In this document: positions 1 through 7,501 of the stretch, piece by piece
How the letters are laid out: each line of letters begins with the position of its first letter
How positions within the stretch are numbered: position 1 is the stretch's first letter
DNA from: a virus
Virus record (IMG/VR): IMGVR_UViG_3300005859_000002
Coordinates: 1-40,729 of that record
Reading direction: 5' to 3' (one strand)
Length of the DNA: 40,729 nt
The notes under the pieces: model-generated
The model's input: only the letters and a program-made list of their open reading frames with translations
Database searches by the model: none
What the model was told of the DNA's origin: nothing
Translations under genes and position numbers: made by a program

Positions 1-24
1 TTAGAAATTTCTTCATTTGTCTAA
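1..24 (+). CDS. 3' end of left-ITR copy of the 66-residue terminal protein
   Basis: Only the last seven codons and the TAA stop (22-24) are present. They encode LEISSFV, identical to the C-terminus of the gene at 39224-39424 on the opposite strand in the right ITR. The intact gene is therefore duplicated, one copy per ITR, and this copy is cut by the window edge. SIRV genomes likewise carry a small gene duplicated in the two ITRs (my recollection). Function unknown. Confidence 0.85.
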   Translation, partial: LEISSFV

Positions 25-64
25 TTTTTTTATTTTTATTTTTTTAAATTAATTTTTTGTAGGG

Positions 65-99
65 TTATTGGTAATTTTTTTCAGTGATGTTATAATATT
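65..99 (+). repeat. Terminal intergenic module, left ITR copy
   Basis: Reads TTATTGGTAATTTTTTTCAG, then TGATGTTATAATATT. Related copies lie at 2551-2590 (+), 37193-37226 (-), 37684-37720 (-), 38632-38666 (-) and 39149-39183 (-). Each sits after the stop codon of a terminal gene, in that gene's orientation. It may be a termination or processing signal or a recombination seam between gene cassettes. Confidence 0.7.
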
Positions 100-149
100 C
101 CTAGTTTGAGGAGAAATTCTAGATGAAGTACTTAATAGTAAAACAGTAG

Positions 150-211
150 AGAGATAGAAAAAGTTATGAAAAATTATTTAGAAGTTGAGAAAAATGAGGA
201 ATAAAAAAAAG
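150..211. repeat. 62-bp inverted repeat matching 38521-38582
   Basis: These 62 bases are a perfect reverse complement of 38521-38582. The block lies 50 bp inside the end of the 99-bp ITR match on the left, but about 566 bp inside it on the right, where the gene at 38729-39025 intervenes. The two ends were once symmetrical further inward, and one arm has gained or lost a gene cassette. Confidence 0.92.
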
Positions 212-322
212 AGGTTTGATAAAAAAATAATTTATAAACTGTTTCCTATTTTATTAACTTAACGAAATTTTGCAGAGTCTAGTTAATTATTATTCTGGTT
301 TCGATAGATAAAAACGTAAAAG

Positions 323-340
323 TTTAGAGAAAACTTTATT
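323..340 (+). promoter_or_regulatory. Early-type promoter box before the 378 gene
   Basis: TTTAGAGAAAACTTTATT, an AGAGAAA block (BRE position) fused to a CTTTATT TATA-like box, lies about 40 bp before the start codon. The same element precedes other terminal genes (2016, 2631, 36555, 37620, 38003, 38100, 39060 and 39455). Confidence 0.65.
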
Positions 341-377
341 AAGGTTGGAGGATAGAATAGATATTAGGGTTTAAGAT

Positions 378-815
378 ATGTCAGAAGAAAAGGTTCAAAT
401 AAATTCAAATTTGGAAAGGCAAGCTAGACATAAGATTATAACTTTCCCTTATCGTAATACTACTGCGGGTGGAAAAGACGATACACTATTAATTTCTCTT
501 AGAACAGGCAATATAATACCTTCAAATTTGCATTTATCAAGGTCTGGTTCTCATGGAAGTCGAAATTATAAGCTTTTACCAGCGAAATATCTAATGTATA
601 AAGTAAAAAGGAGCAATTTAGGTAACACTTACATAATAGTTTCAATAATTCTGTTAAAAGAAGATGGAGCTATTGAGACTCTTTTCGAATGGAAATTATA
701 TGAGGGTAAGAAAAATAGAATCCTTTTGGGACAGTTGCCTGAGAAGATTGAGCAAATTTTACTTTCAAGTAAAGAGCAACTACCGCTTTTTAATTATATT
801 TATAATTTTGGTTAG
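378..815 (+). CDS. Unknown 145-residue protein, first left-arm gene
   Basis: I do not recognise this protein. It is mixed alpha/beta in character and basic, with a Ser/Gly/Arg-rich stretch near residue 55-63 and no membrane segment. It begins MSEEK. Its upstream DNA (about 352-395) is nearly identical to that before the oppositely oriented right-arm gene at 36518, including the first codons, although the proteins then diverge. The AGAGAAAACTTTATT promoter suggests early expression. Terminal position in rudiviruses often goes with host-interaction functions, including anti-CRISPR proteins; that is inference only. Confidence 0.75.
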   Translation: MSEEKVQINSNLERQARHKIITFPYRNTTAGGKDDTLLISLRTGNIIPSNLHLSRSGSHGSRNYKLLPAKYLMYKVKRSNLGNTYIIVSIILLKEDGAIETLFEWKLYEGKKNRILLGQLPEKIEQILLSSKEQLPLFNYIYNFG

Positions 816-1025
816 CTTTTTTTATTTTATATTTTTTTATTCGTTATATTTTTATTATATTCGTTTTATTAAATCCTCTTTTATTTATTTCATTTTCTAT
901 TTCTATTTATAATTTTTCTCATCTTTCAAATAATTTTGCTATTGTTCTAAGAATTTCATGAAACTAAAAATAAAGATGTTTTTATATTTGTCATAATGAA
1001 TAAGCTACTTTTAGGTTGAAAGGGA

Positions 1026-1349
1026 ATGGTATCGTTATATAAATTACAAGAAGGAGATGATCTGTTAGGAGACATAATAGTAAAGAAACATAGAGATTAT
1101 TTTAGAATTGTATTTACTGATGAATATAACTGTTTATTTACAGATCATCAGGGAAAAGCCTTTAAAATAGAACATATTGATAATAATGGAATTTTTGATA
1201 GTTGTTTTGTTTTTTATCATGAGCTAGGTGTAAAAAATATTGAAGAATTGTTTCTTTTAATAGTAAGAAATCCTAGAGAAATAATAAATCTGCTAACAGG
1301 GAACAATATTCCAGTATATAGACTTATAGTTGAATATTTTCAAGATTAA
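1026..1349 (+). CDS. Unknown 107-residue protein
   Basis: No family recognised. A soluble, probably alpha/beta protein with alternating beta-like segments (YFRIVFT, CLFTD, FKIEHI) in the first 65 residues and a helical C-terminal third. It has its own promoter (TTTTTATATTTGTCATAATG at about 978-998), the TATA-plus-GTC type. The start is ATG after AGGTTGAAAGGG, a plausible Shine-Dalgarno. It is first of three small co-directional genes (1026, 1428, 1818), each with its own GTC promoter. Confidence 0.72.
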   Translation: MVSLYKLQEGDDLLGDIIVKKHRDYFRIVFTDEYNCLFTDHQGKAFKIEHIDNNGIFDSCFVFYHELGVKNIEELFLLIVRNPREIINLLTGNNIPVYRLIVEYFQD

Positions 1350-1427
1350 TTTTTTTTGCAATTTTTAAGTTTTAGACATTTTTGATGTTTTATATTTGTC
1401 ATAACTTATATATTCTTTCTGGTAAAA

Positions 1428-1751
1428 ATGGAAATACAAGAAGAGGAATTTATAAAAGATTTACAATTAGATTTTAATATTCAATTATTGAAATTTAAGA
1501 AATATGACGAAATTTATGATAAATTAAAAATAGACATAAAAGATATAAAAAACTCAAATGAAATTAAAACTAAATTCGGAATTATAAGTCCTGAAAAATA
1601 TCAAATTGAAGAAATATTAGACCAGATAGGTTCATATTATAGAACGTATAAAGTTATGTCTAAATATCTAGGAAAAAGTGCAATGAATGAGAAACTTAAA
1701 GAGGAAATATGGTTTTTAATAAGTTTAGTAATTTGGAAATTGTACTATTAG
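1428..1751 (+). CDS. Unknown 107-residue charged helical protein
   Basis: Not recognised. Very rich in Lys, Glu, Ile and Asp and predicted largely helical, with a hydrophobic C-terminus (EIWFLISLVIWKLYY) that could be an amphipathic or short membrane-associated helix. The promoter is TTTTATATTTGTCATAAC at about 1388-1405, and the ATG follows CTGGTAAAA. It stands alone between similar small genes. Confidence 0.7.
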   Translation: MEIQEEEFIKDLQLDFNIQLLKFKKYDEIYDKLKIDIKDIKNSNEIKTKFGIISPEKYQIEEILDQIGSYYRTYKVMSKYLGKSAMNEKLKEEIWFLISLVIWKLYY

Positions 1752-1817
1752 AGTAACTAAAATAAAGGAATTTTTAAGTTTGTCATAAATTGTATGATCT
1801 TTTACATGTGATGAAAA

Positions 1818-2003
1818 ATGGTAAAGTCTTATAATTTAACAGATGAACAAAAAAGAATTTTGAAAAGAATGCATGAAAGAACAGAATATATTGTAAAGAA
1901 TTATAAAGAATATCTAGATGCATTAGCTGAATATGATAAAACTGGAATTTTGAAAATTCATGGGAAAGTTCTTTATGAAAGACGTTATAATAACGAAAAA
2001 TAG
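1818..2003 (+). CDS. Small helical protein, 61 residues
   Basis: Not recognised. Basic and helical, starting MVKSYNLTDEQKRILKRMHE; the N-terminal half resembles the first helices of a helix-turn-helix fold, but no full motif can be assigned. The promoter TTTTTAAGTTTGTCATAA lies about 35 bp upstream, and ATG follows GTGATGAAAA. Three AAAATGG starts in a row (1428, 1818 and many interior genes) suggest a common start context. Confidence 0.66.
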   Translation: MVKSYNLTDEQKRILKRMHERTEYIVKNYKEYLDALAEYDKTGILKIHGKVLYERRYNNEK

Positions 2004-2015
2004 AGATCTAAAAAG

Positions 2016-2034
2016 ATAGAGAAAACTTTATATA
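2016..2034 (+). promoter_or_regulatory. Early-type promoter box
   Basis: ATAGAGAAAACTTTATATA, preceded by GAGATCTAAAAAG. The same GAGATCTAAAAAGAT followed by AGAAAACTTTAT recurs on the minus strand before the 36518 gene. It drives the small helix-turn-helix gene at 2070 and probably the overlapping 2237 gene. Confidence 0.65.
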
Positions 2035-2069
2035 CTAATGAAGACAGATGATATATTAGGGATAAAAAG

Positions 2070-2240
2070 ATGAAAGAGATAAGAGTTAAAAATACAGTAT
2101 ATGTAATTAATACTGAAGATGAGATGATTGATTTAGTTCATGAGTTGGCTAGAGAGGGCTATACAGTTAAAGAAATAGCACAAATTCTGTCTATTGGCAA
2201 GAGAAAAATAGTTAAAATGCTACAAGATTGTTGGGGATGA
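2070..2240 (+). CDS. Small helix-turn-helix DNA-binding protein, 56 residues
   Basis: A 56-residue ORF translated from ATG at 2070. Residues about 28-50 (EGYTVKEIAQILSIGKRKIV) read as a helix-turn-helix of the kind that opens resolvase and sigma-like domains: T-V-K-E-I-A-Q-I-L then S-I-G-K-R-K-I-V. This implies a transcription regulator, consistent with the many small DNA-binding proteins of rudiviruses. It has an early-type promoter, and its TGA stop overlaps the next start (ATGA), so the two are co-transcribed. Confidence 0.75.
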   Translation: MKEIRVKNTVYVINTEDEMIDLVHELAREGYTVKEIAQILSIGKRKIVKMLQDCWG

Positions 2241-2491
2241 TGAAGATGAGTTTTAAAGAATTAAAAGAAGAAATTATATCTCAACTAGAAAATTATCATC
2301 CTTTAACAGGTGCTGAAACTTTTTATTTACATTATCTTCTTGTAGAAGCTAGAGTTTTAAGAGAGAATGAAATAGAAATTTTTTATAAAGATCTTATCGG
2401 TATAAGTACAGATAATCATATAACATATAACTTTCAAGTTTTTTTAAGAAAAATAGTAAATTTAATAAAAGAAAATTATAGTCTCGAATAA
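2237..2491 (+). CDS. Unknown 84-residue acidic helical protein
   Basis: Start chosen at the ATG overlapping the preceding TGA; alternative in-frame ATGs follow at 2240 and 2246. The protein is acidic and helical (LKEEIISQLENYHPLTGAE...YLHYLLVEARVL), with no recognised domain. Translational coupling to the HTH protein at 2070 suggests related roles, for instance a partner or co-regulator. The copied intergenic module at 2551 follows it. Confidence 0.68.
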   Translation: MMKMSFKELKEEIISQLENYHPLTGAETFYLHYLLVEARVLRENEIEIFYKDLIGISTDNHITYNFQVFLRKIVNLIKENYSLE

Positions 2492-2550
2492 ATTTATTTT
2501 TTTTCTGTTTTATTTTTTCTTTTCTAACTTTATTTTCTAGCTTTCTTTTC

Positions 2551-2590
2551 TTATCAATAATTTTTCTCAAGTATGTTATATTATTTTAAA
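2551..2590 (+). repeat. Terminal intergenic module, copy 2
   Basis: TTATCAATAATTTTTCTCAA, a short spacer, then TGTTATATTATTTTAAA. It lies between the stop of the 2237 gene and the early promoter of the 2683 gene. This is the same gene, module, promoter, gene order as in the right arm. Confidence 0.65.
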
Positions 2591-2630
2591 CTATTTAGAA
2601 TTAGGTAAATTTGAAGTGAAGTTATAGAAA

Positions 2631-2649
2631 TTTAGAGAAAACTTTAAAA
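2631..2649 (+). promoter_or_regulatory. Early-type promoter box
   Basis: TTTAGAGAAAACTTTAAAA. Its TATA part overlaps the upstream in-frame ATG at 2650, which argues that translation starts at 2683 instead. Confidence 0.65.
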
Positions 2650-2682
2650 ATGTGTTTTTATAGATTATATATAAGTGATAAA

Positions 2683-2931
2683 ATGAGTTTTGAAGAAAGT
2701 TCAAAAGTTAAGTTAGGAAAAAAAGAAAAAGCTGTTATTTTTTACTTAACGCAAAATTCAGGTTCAGCGTGGCAAGAGGATATAGTAGCGTATTTCTCTT
2801 GGGCTAAAAAATACCAGAGTGTTATTTTGAAAAGATTATACAAGATGCAAGAAAAAGGTCTAATAAAGATTCGGGAGGAAATAAATCCTGATACTGGTAG
2901 GGTCAAGAAGAGGGTTTACTTAATTCAATAA
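2683..2931 (+). CDS. Winged helix-turn-helix regulator, 82 residues
   Basis: The pattern is that of a winged-helix DNA-binding domain: helix 1 KKEKAVIFYLTQNSGSAWQ, a helix-turn-helix around DIVAYFSWAKKYQSVILKRLYKMQEKGLI, then a wing (IKIREEI...GRVKKRVYLIQ). This is MarR/ArsR-like in organisation. The longer form from 2650 adds 11 residues, but its ATG sits inside the promoter, so 2683 is preferred. It is probably an early viral regulator acting on virus or host promoters. Last gene of the rightward left-arm cluster; it faces 3067 convergently. Confidence 0.78.
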   Translation: MSFEESSKVKLGKKEKAVIFYLTQNSGSAWQEDIVAYFSWAKKYQSVILKRLYKMQEKGLIKIREEINPDTGRVKKRVYLIQ

Positions 2932-3066
2932 TTTTTTTCTTTAAGTTTTTTCTTTTTTTATTACATATTTTAAGCTAATATTGACTATAATTTTTATCAA
3001 AATTTAGATTATACTTCTTAACATAAATTAAAAAAACGGTTTAAACTTAAGTTTTTAAAGTTTTAG

Positions 3067-3264
3067 TTACACTGATTTTAGTTCTAATATAATATCATCT
3101 AATTCATCTATCATTTCTTCTATTTCTTTTTTCCTAGTTATTAACTGAAGTTGCCCTTTACTATCTTTATCAGTTTCTATTATTTCCCCTATTTTTTTTT
3201 CTGAACTTTCTAGATAATGTTTTGCATATTCTAGTTTTAATACTATTTCACTGTAATTCCCCAT
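3067..3264 (-). CDS. Small coiled-coil protein, 65 residues
   Basis: Mostly heptad-like charged helices (YAKHYLESSEKKIGEIIE and KKEIEEMIDELDDIILELK), so probably a two-helix coiled coil. No family recognised. It is second in a leftward pair with 3268, only 3 bp downstream of it, and is preceded by a strong Shine-Dalgarno (AAGGAGGAG, 7 bp before ATG). That is the pattern expected for an internal operon gene in Sulfolobales. Confidence 0.72.
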   Translation of the reverse strand: MGNYSEIVLKLEYAKHYLESSEKKIGEIIETDKDSKGQLQLITRKKEIEEMIDELDDIILELKSV

Positions 3265-3267
3265 TAT

Positions 3268-3546
3268 TTACTCCTCCTTAATATGTTTCGACGATTTTCC
3301 AATTTCAATAGTTATATCGTTATACATTATGCTAAACCATATTTTGAATTGTAATATTTTATTAGAAATTTTCAGGTATCCGTATACTGAATTTTCTGTA
3401 TTCGTATATAGCAGTATTCTTGGTTTTTCTGTGAAAGTAAAAGCTTTACTTAGAACATTTATTATATCTTCTTCTTTCATACTTTTTACTTTATTTCTTA
3501 TTTCTTCTCTCCTAATTTGAGTTCTTTCTATTCTATCTGAATCCAT
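3268..3546 (-). CDS. Unknown 92-residue protein, paralogue of the 38146 gene
   Basis: Function unknown. Residues about 28-70 (IINVLSKAFTFTEKPRILLY...GYLKISNKILQFKIWF) align with IKTLLTQIFEIDEMPNVIAV...GFVMLKKKMLRYEIQFF of the right-arm gene at 38146. The length, the beta-strand pattern and the ITIEIG versus IIVSLG continuation also match. It looks like a small alpha-plus-beta fold. The promoter is the GTC type (TTATTTTTAGCTGTCATAA). First gene of a two-gene leftward operon. Confidence 0.72.
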   Translation of the reverse strand: MDSDRIERTQIRREEIRNKVKSMKEEDIINVLSKAFTFTEKPRILLYTNTENSVYGYLKISNKILQFKIWFSIMYNDITIEIGKSSKHIKEE

Positions 3547-3664
3547 TTTTACCTAACTAATGTTATGCCTTATGACAGCTAAAAATAATTTTATTTTTAT
3601 AACTTTGAATTTAAGATACAGTTTCTTATTTTTTCTCTAGCCAATTTTTTGAAATAACAGAAAT

Positions 3665-3795
3665 CTTTAAATAGGTCAGAATTAAATTATTTATTAGGCG
3701 TAGCGTCAAAAGTGAGGGGACTATCGACGTAGCGTCGTATGTCCCTGATTAATTTAATAAAAAAATATATATTTTAATTTTCAAGTTAGTGAGAA
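3665..3795 (+). ncRNA. Candidate structured non-coding RNA
   Basis: A conspicuous GC-rich island in an AT-rich gap between 3546 and 3802, with no ORF. A TATA-like TCTTTAAATAGGTC (3664-3677) would start transcription near 3695. Pairings visible: GGGGAC 3716-3721 with GTCCCT 3741-3746; CGACG 3725-3729 with CGTCG 3733-3737 around a TAG triloop; ATTAAATTA 3681-3689 with TAATTTAAT 3750-3758. The motif CGTAGCGTC occurs twice (3699 and 3729). An A/T-rich run follows at about 3760. It could be a regulatory RNA or a DNA-level structure; the strand is inferred from the TATA position. Confidence 0.55.
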
Positions 3796-3801
3796 AATAA
3801 A

Positions 3802-4134
3802 TTATTTTTCTTCTCTCCATAAAATTTCTAATCCTTCAATTCTGTCGTATCTTATTCTTGCATTTTTTAATTCTATTTTATTGTAAGTATCTACTTTTCC
3901 AATTATAATTTCAATGTTTGAACTTGTCTTGAAGATTTGCAGAAAATTAAAATCACTATTTTCTATAATAAAATTTATTTCTATAGAATTTTCATAATCA
4001 GCAAAACTGAAACTTAATAATCTTAAATTGAAAATATGTATATCGTATAGACCATCTTGTTCTTTCCAATACTTGAAATCTAATTTATTTTGTTTTAGAA
4101 ATTCTAAAATATCTTTTCCATCTTTTATTATCAT
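3802..4134 (-). CDS. Unknown 110-residue protein downstream of thyX
   Basis: Not recognised. Rich in beta-strand-like segments ([44 protein letters not shown]), so probably a small beta-sheet protein. The start ATG overlaps the TGA of ThyX (ATGA), so it is the translationally coupled last gene of the leftward unit beginning at 5087. No membrane segment or cysteine motif. Confidence 0.72.
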   Translation of the reverse strand: MIIKDGKDILEFLKQNKLDFKYWKEQDGLYDIHIFNLRLLSFSFADYENSIEINFIIENSDFNFLQIFKTSSNIEIIIGKVDTYNKIELKNARIRYDRIEGLEILWREEK

Positions 4135-4880
4135 TTTATTTCACCTCTTGAATTATTTATGCATTTTACTATATTATCTCTTGAAACTCCTTCTATGCAC
4201 CTTTCAGATACGAAGGTTCCTAATTTTTCAAGAGTCATTGGATTTTCTCTTATGAAGTTCTCATGAATTAGACATGATGGACTTGCATATTTGAAAAGGA
4301 TTGGATGAACTTTTTTCACTTCATCTAACATAGCCCATGCTATTTTTCTAATTTCCCATTGTGATCTTGAGCATAAACGAAGAGAAAAGAAATTGTATAA
4401 TTCTCTTGCGTTCATTGTAACTACAATATTTGTATTTACACCATTAGGCAAAATATATCTTGCATCTTCTTCAGGTATGCCATTTTTTAATAATTCGTAA
4501 TAATAACTATAAATTTCATTATATACATTTTCAGTAAGATTTTTTGCTCTTTTTTCTACAGATGGTGGAATAATTGGTTGATAAAATTCATCTATTGGTT
4601 TAGCGAATCTATGAGACATTTGAGTGAATGAAGCTATTCTATGCCTTACTAGTTGATGCGATGATACTCTAGAAATATTTTCAATTGAGAAAGTATAATT
4701 ACTATGTTCAAGAGGTGACCAATAACCATGAACTATTGCATCTGTTATCCATGTTTCAATTTCTTTTTCTGTCATATTTTCTTCATGATGTTTCCAACCT
4801 TTTCTACTTCTAGACATTTTAGAAGCTATTGCTACTATTTTTTCTCCGTTAATTGTATATGAAACTAGTGAAATATTCAA
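4131..4880 (-). CDS. thyX: Flavin-dependent thymidylate synthase ThyX
   Basis: Makes dTMP from dUMP using methylene-tetrahydrofolate, FAD and NADPH. The ThyX signature RHRxxSxxxxSxR is present as [13 protein letters not shown] (about residues 79-91). Further family features are [22 protein letters not shown] and a typical length of about 249 residues. I place the start at TTG 4880 (protein begins MNISLVSYT), preceded by AAGGTG; a GTG at 4889 would add three residues. Together with the dCTP deaminase/dUTPase at 10718 it supplies dTTP for this AT-rich genome. SIRV viruses also encode ThyX. Confidence 0.95.
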   Translation of the reverse strand: MNISLVSYTINGEKIVAIASKMSRSRKGWKHHEENMTEKEIETWITDAIVHGYWSPLEHSNYTFSIENISRVSSHQLVRHRIASFTQMSHRFAKPIDEFYQPIIPPSVEKRAKNLTENVYNEIYSYYYELLKNGIPEEDARYILPNGVNTNIVVTMNARELYNFFSLRLCSRSQWEIRKIAWAMLDEVKKVHPILFKYASPSCLIHENFIRENPMTLEKLGTFVSERCIEGVSRDNIVKCINNSRGEIK

Positions 4881-4895
4881 TCTGCACACCTTTTT

Positions 4896-5087
4896 TTAAT
4901 CAAATTTCATTATTTTTACAACTTTTGCCTTATGAATTATCTCGTCGTCGTTTTGATTTTCTAAAAAATTTTGCAAAATTAGTCTAATTGCTTCACTTCC
5001 AAGCATTTTGTTTTCTTTAGCATATTTATCTAATTGCTCTAACAAATCCTGTTCAATTTTGAATGTTACAACTTTTAATCTACCCAT
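4896..5087 (-). CDS. Ribbon-helix-helix regulator, 63 residues
   Basis: A ribbon-helix-helix DNA-binding protein. The strand is LKVVTFKIEQDLL, helix A is EQLDKYAKENKM and helix B is GSEAIRLILQNFLENQ, the CopG/MetJ-like pattern. The C-terminal tail is short and charged. It has a GTC promoter (CTTTTAAGATGTCATACAAC) and lies 15 bp upstream of thyX, so it may autoregulate the thyX unit. It resembles the RHH protein at 10504. Confidence 0.85.
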   Translation of the reverse strand: MGRLKVVTFKIEQDLLEQLDKYAKENKMLGSEAIRLILQNFLENQNDDEIIHKAKVVKIMKFD

Positions 5088-5149
5088 TTTAACTCATGAA
5101 AATTACGTTGTATGACATCTTAAAAGATTTTTAATTTTAGATTTTTAGA

Positions 5150-5770
5150 TTAAAACAAAGTTCCATAGCATTTTCCTTTAAACTCACAATTTTTGCAGAA
5201 AAACGAATTCGCAATAGGTATAGTTTTATAATCTTCTTTTTTCATATATTCTTTGAAATTTTTTATCCAATCTATCGTTTTTTGCAAATATTCGTCTAAT
5301 ACTTTTTTGCTTATTTGAAATTGTTTAACTTCCCTATTTACTCTATTGAGATATATGATATAGATATTGTCAATTTGATAATTTTGTTGTGATAATAGAT
5401 AGTAATATATTGAAACTTGATATAAGTGATATTCTCTTACATGAAAATAATTGCTTGAAATTGTTTTTAACTCAATTAAGTCGTTTCCGCAAATTAAATC
5501 TATACGACCTGAAATTTTCATACCTTCAATTTCTCCTTTTACTTCAATTTCACTTTTACAATTCAATTTTTCTATAAGATGATTTTCTATTCTTTCATGA
5601 TATTGTTCTCCTAAATCAAGAACTATTTCATTAATTCCTCTTTCAAATTCAAATTTTCTAGCAAAGTAACTTTTTCTATAACAAATTCCAAGTTCACTAG
5701 GGAATATTGTATCTTCTGGATATTTTATTTTGAAACTTTGTTTTACTATTTCTTCATAGTTCATGATCAT
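5150..5770 (-). CDS. Cas4-like PD-(D/E)XK nuclease with Fe-S cysteines
   Basis: Matches the rudiviral Cas4-like nuclease (SIRV2 gp19 type, about 207 residues). Visible features: a single N-terminal Cys30 (SELGICYRK) and a C-terminal trio Cys192, Cys195, Cys201 ([11 protein letters not shown]), together an Fe-S site. The catalytic Asp91, Glu100 and Lys102 lie in GRIDLI...DLIELKT, with a QxxxY-like motif at about 118. It probably trims DNA during replication or recombination. Its ATG overlaps the helicase stop (ATGA), so it is coupled to the helicase and ssDNA-binding protein genes. Confidence 0.92.
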   Translation of the reverse strand: MIMNYEEIVKQSFKIKYPEDTIFPSELGICYRKSYFARKFEFERGINEIVLDLGEQYHERIENHLIEKLNCKSEIEVKGEIEGMKISGRIDLICGNDLIELKTISSNYFHVREYHLYQVSIYYYLLSQQNYQIDNIYIIYLNRVNREVKQFQISKKVLDEYLQKTIDWIKNFKEYMKKEDYKTIPIANSFFCKNCEFKGKCYGTLF

Positions 5771-7074
5771 TCCACCAGGTTAGAATATCTCATTAAATTA
5801 ATTATTTTATTGCAAATTTCTTCATCTGACTGTCTTCCAATTTGAATATCTATGTCTAGAGCTTGCAACATTATCTGCATATCTATCGCTTGTTCTTGTC
5901 TTCTAGATTCCAGATTATTGCAAACTACATAATTATTTACAGTGTTTATTTTCTGTTGAATTAGATCAACTAAAGCTCGCAAAATTGAAGGATACAGAAC
6001 TCGTGAATTTATCACTTTTTCATAAGTTTTCTTAATTGCTAACTGAATAATGTGAATTCTGTCCAGAATAGCTGAAGTAAATACTTGATAATTTGCAAGA
6101 TAATCTTCAACCTCAGGAGTTCTTAACCTGTCAATTGTTGTAGAATAAGGATTTCCTGCATAAATTATTGGAATACATTTTTGAATAGTTGCAGATTTTG
6201 ATTCTGTTCCAGCTCCACGAGTCCAAATACAATTTTCCAAACCTGTTGAAAGTGTAGCATTTATTGAACCTAATTCTTTAGCACTAAATCCCTCTTTCCA
6301 ATTCTGAATTTCATCAAAAATTAGACCATTTGATAAAAATACTGCTCCGTACATATTATTCCTAGCATCAAAGATTAAATTAGCATAAGTTGGCGACTCT
6401 GTATAATATCTGAAATTGAAAACTTCCTGAAGAATCATGAAAGTAGTAGTTTTTCCAGTTCCTCTATTAGAAATTTCAATGTAGTTAATTTGTCGTTTAG
6501 TAATTGGAGATTTGAAAAGTGGAAATAATCTAGGTAGGAAAACTAATATATCACTAACTTCCATTTTTGTTGGATCATATCCAAATGCCTGCAACAATAA
6601 CGCCCATAATTGCTTTTCAGAATTTGCTAATTCAAATATTTCTTTCGCAATTTCATAATTATTTGGTGGTTCTATAGAATAAATATCATCTATATACCAA
6701 TCATCTGAGCTTTTCTTAATTTTTACAAACATATAAGAAGAAATTAAATTATAGAAATCATCTGGATTATTTGCAATTAGATGTGGATCGAAAGAGGCAG
6801 TGAAACCATTTTGAAATCTCGCTATTATTTCATCTCCTTTAACTTTGAAATTAGTAATTTTAGAGATAAACTTAACTTCATTGTAAAAAGCTAAATTTGA
6901 AGCAAAATATTGCTGGTCAATTCCTCTTTTGTAAGCTTTAAGAATTTCGTTTTTCTTTTGCTCTTCAATTTGTTTTTCACCTATAATTATGTTAAGAATT
7001 CGTTCAGTGTCACGAGGATTGTAAAAAAAAGTATGTGGTTTGACTTTATCTAAAAAAGATAAATAACTACTCAT
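5767..7074 (-). CDS. AAA+/P-loop helicase (SIRV2 gp18 type)
   Basis: A 435-residue ATPase equal in size to the rudiviral helicase (about 436-440 residues). Walker A is NRGTGKTT at residues 203-210 and Walker B is LIFDE at 251-255; [23 protein letters not shown] further on looks like the sensor region. The N-terminal 190 residues are family-specific. In SIRV2 the homologue works with the ssDNA-binding protein and Cas4-like nuclease, and the same three-gene order is kept here (7100, 5767, 5150). Start ATG at 7074. Confidence 0.92.
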   Translation of the reverse strand: MSSYLSFLDKVKPHTFFYNPRDTERILNIIIGEKQIEEQKKNEILKAYKRGIDQQYFASNLAFYNEVKFISKITNFKVKGDEIIARFQNGFTASFDPHLIANNPDDFYNLISSYMFVKIKKSSDDWYIDDIYSIEPPNNYEIAKEIFELANSEKQLWALLLQAFGYDPTKMEVSDILVFLPRLFPLFKSPITKRQINYIEISNRGTGKTTTFMILQEVFNFRYYTESPTYANLIFDARNNMYGAVFLSNGLIFDEIQNWKEGFSAKELGSINATLSTGLENCIWTRGAGTESKSATIQKCIPIIYAGNPYSTTIDRLRTPEVEDYLANYQVFTSAILDRIHIIQLAIKKTYEKVINSRVLYPSILRALVDLIQQKINTVNNYVVCNNLESRRQEQAIDMQIMLQALDIDIQIGRQSDEEICNKIINLMRYSNLVE

Positions 7075-7099
7075 AAAGAAAAAAAGATCTTATGACAGT

Positions 7100-7501
7100 T
7101 TAAAACTCGTCTTCTACGTTTCGCTTTTCTCTTTTTTGCTCTTTTTTGTTATCTTTTTCATTATTTTCATCTTCTTCTATATCTAATTCTTCCTCTTGAA
7201 CTGCATTGTTATTTCTTCTAGTATATTTTATGTATTCATTTAGCAAATCTGCATATTTATTTAGAAACTCTGAGATTAACCTTAGATCTTCTGCATCATT
7301 AGCAGTTATTCCAATTTGTTTTCTGAAATTATTTTGTGGATGTATAGTAATACTATATCTTACATTTCCGTTTTCTGGAACTGCATTTAACTGAACTACT
7401 ATTCTCTTTATTCCCTTAATTTTTAAAACTCGAGATGCTATTTTGTTTGATTGTTTTGCACTTTTCCCTAATTGATCTATTATTTCTTTTAAACTACTCA
7501 T
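7100..7501 (-). CDS. Rudiviral ssDNA-binding protein (SIRV2 gp17 type)
   Basis: A 133-residue protein with a basic, structured N-terminal two-thirds and a very acidic/basic mixed tail from about residue 103 (EEELDIEEDENNEKDNKKEQ). It begins MSSLKEIIDQLGKSAKQSNK. This resembles the SIRV2 gp17 non-OB-fold ssDNA-binding protein as I remember it. It is first in the leftward replication unit, with a clear GTC promoter (TATATAAATATGTCATATTG) about 40 bp upstream. The acidic tail probably mediates protein contacts with the helicase and nuclease. Confidence 0.9.
   Translation of the reverse strand: MSSLKEIIDQLGKSAKQSNKIASRVLKIKGIKRIVVQLNAVPENGNVRYSITIHPQNNFRKQIGITANDAEDLRLISEFLNKYADLLNEYIKYTRRNNNAVQEEELDIEEDENNEKDNKKEQKREKRNVEDEF

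Larger units (their letters stand above)
1..99. repeat. Inner edge of left inverted terminal repeat (truncated)
   Basis: Bases 1-99 are a perfect 99/99 reverse complement of 39149-39247, and the match ends at base 100. On the right side the repeat continues outward to 40729, so the left copy lacks about 1482 bp of outer sequence. Rudivirus genomes are linear with ITRs of roughly 1-2 kb and hairpin-closed ends, and the right arm here (1581 bp) fits that range. The window therefore begins inside the ITR, not at the physical end. Confidence 0.93.

Noticed and set aside
664-912. 82-residue frame inside and beyond the 378 gene
   Set aside because: Overlaps the better-supported 378 gene; its second half is Phe/Tyr-rich only because of T-rich intergenic DNA.
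3329-3520. 63-residue plus-strand frame
   Set aside because: Antisense shadow of the 3268 gene, which has a paralogue and promoter.
4028-4255. 75-residue plus-strand frame
   Set aside because: Antisense to ThyX and the 3802 gene; no promoter or ribosome-binding site.
5150-5770. Cas4 as part of a viral CRISPR system
   Set aside because: No Cas1, Cas2 or array is present; rudiviruses carry this nuclease with their replication genes.
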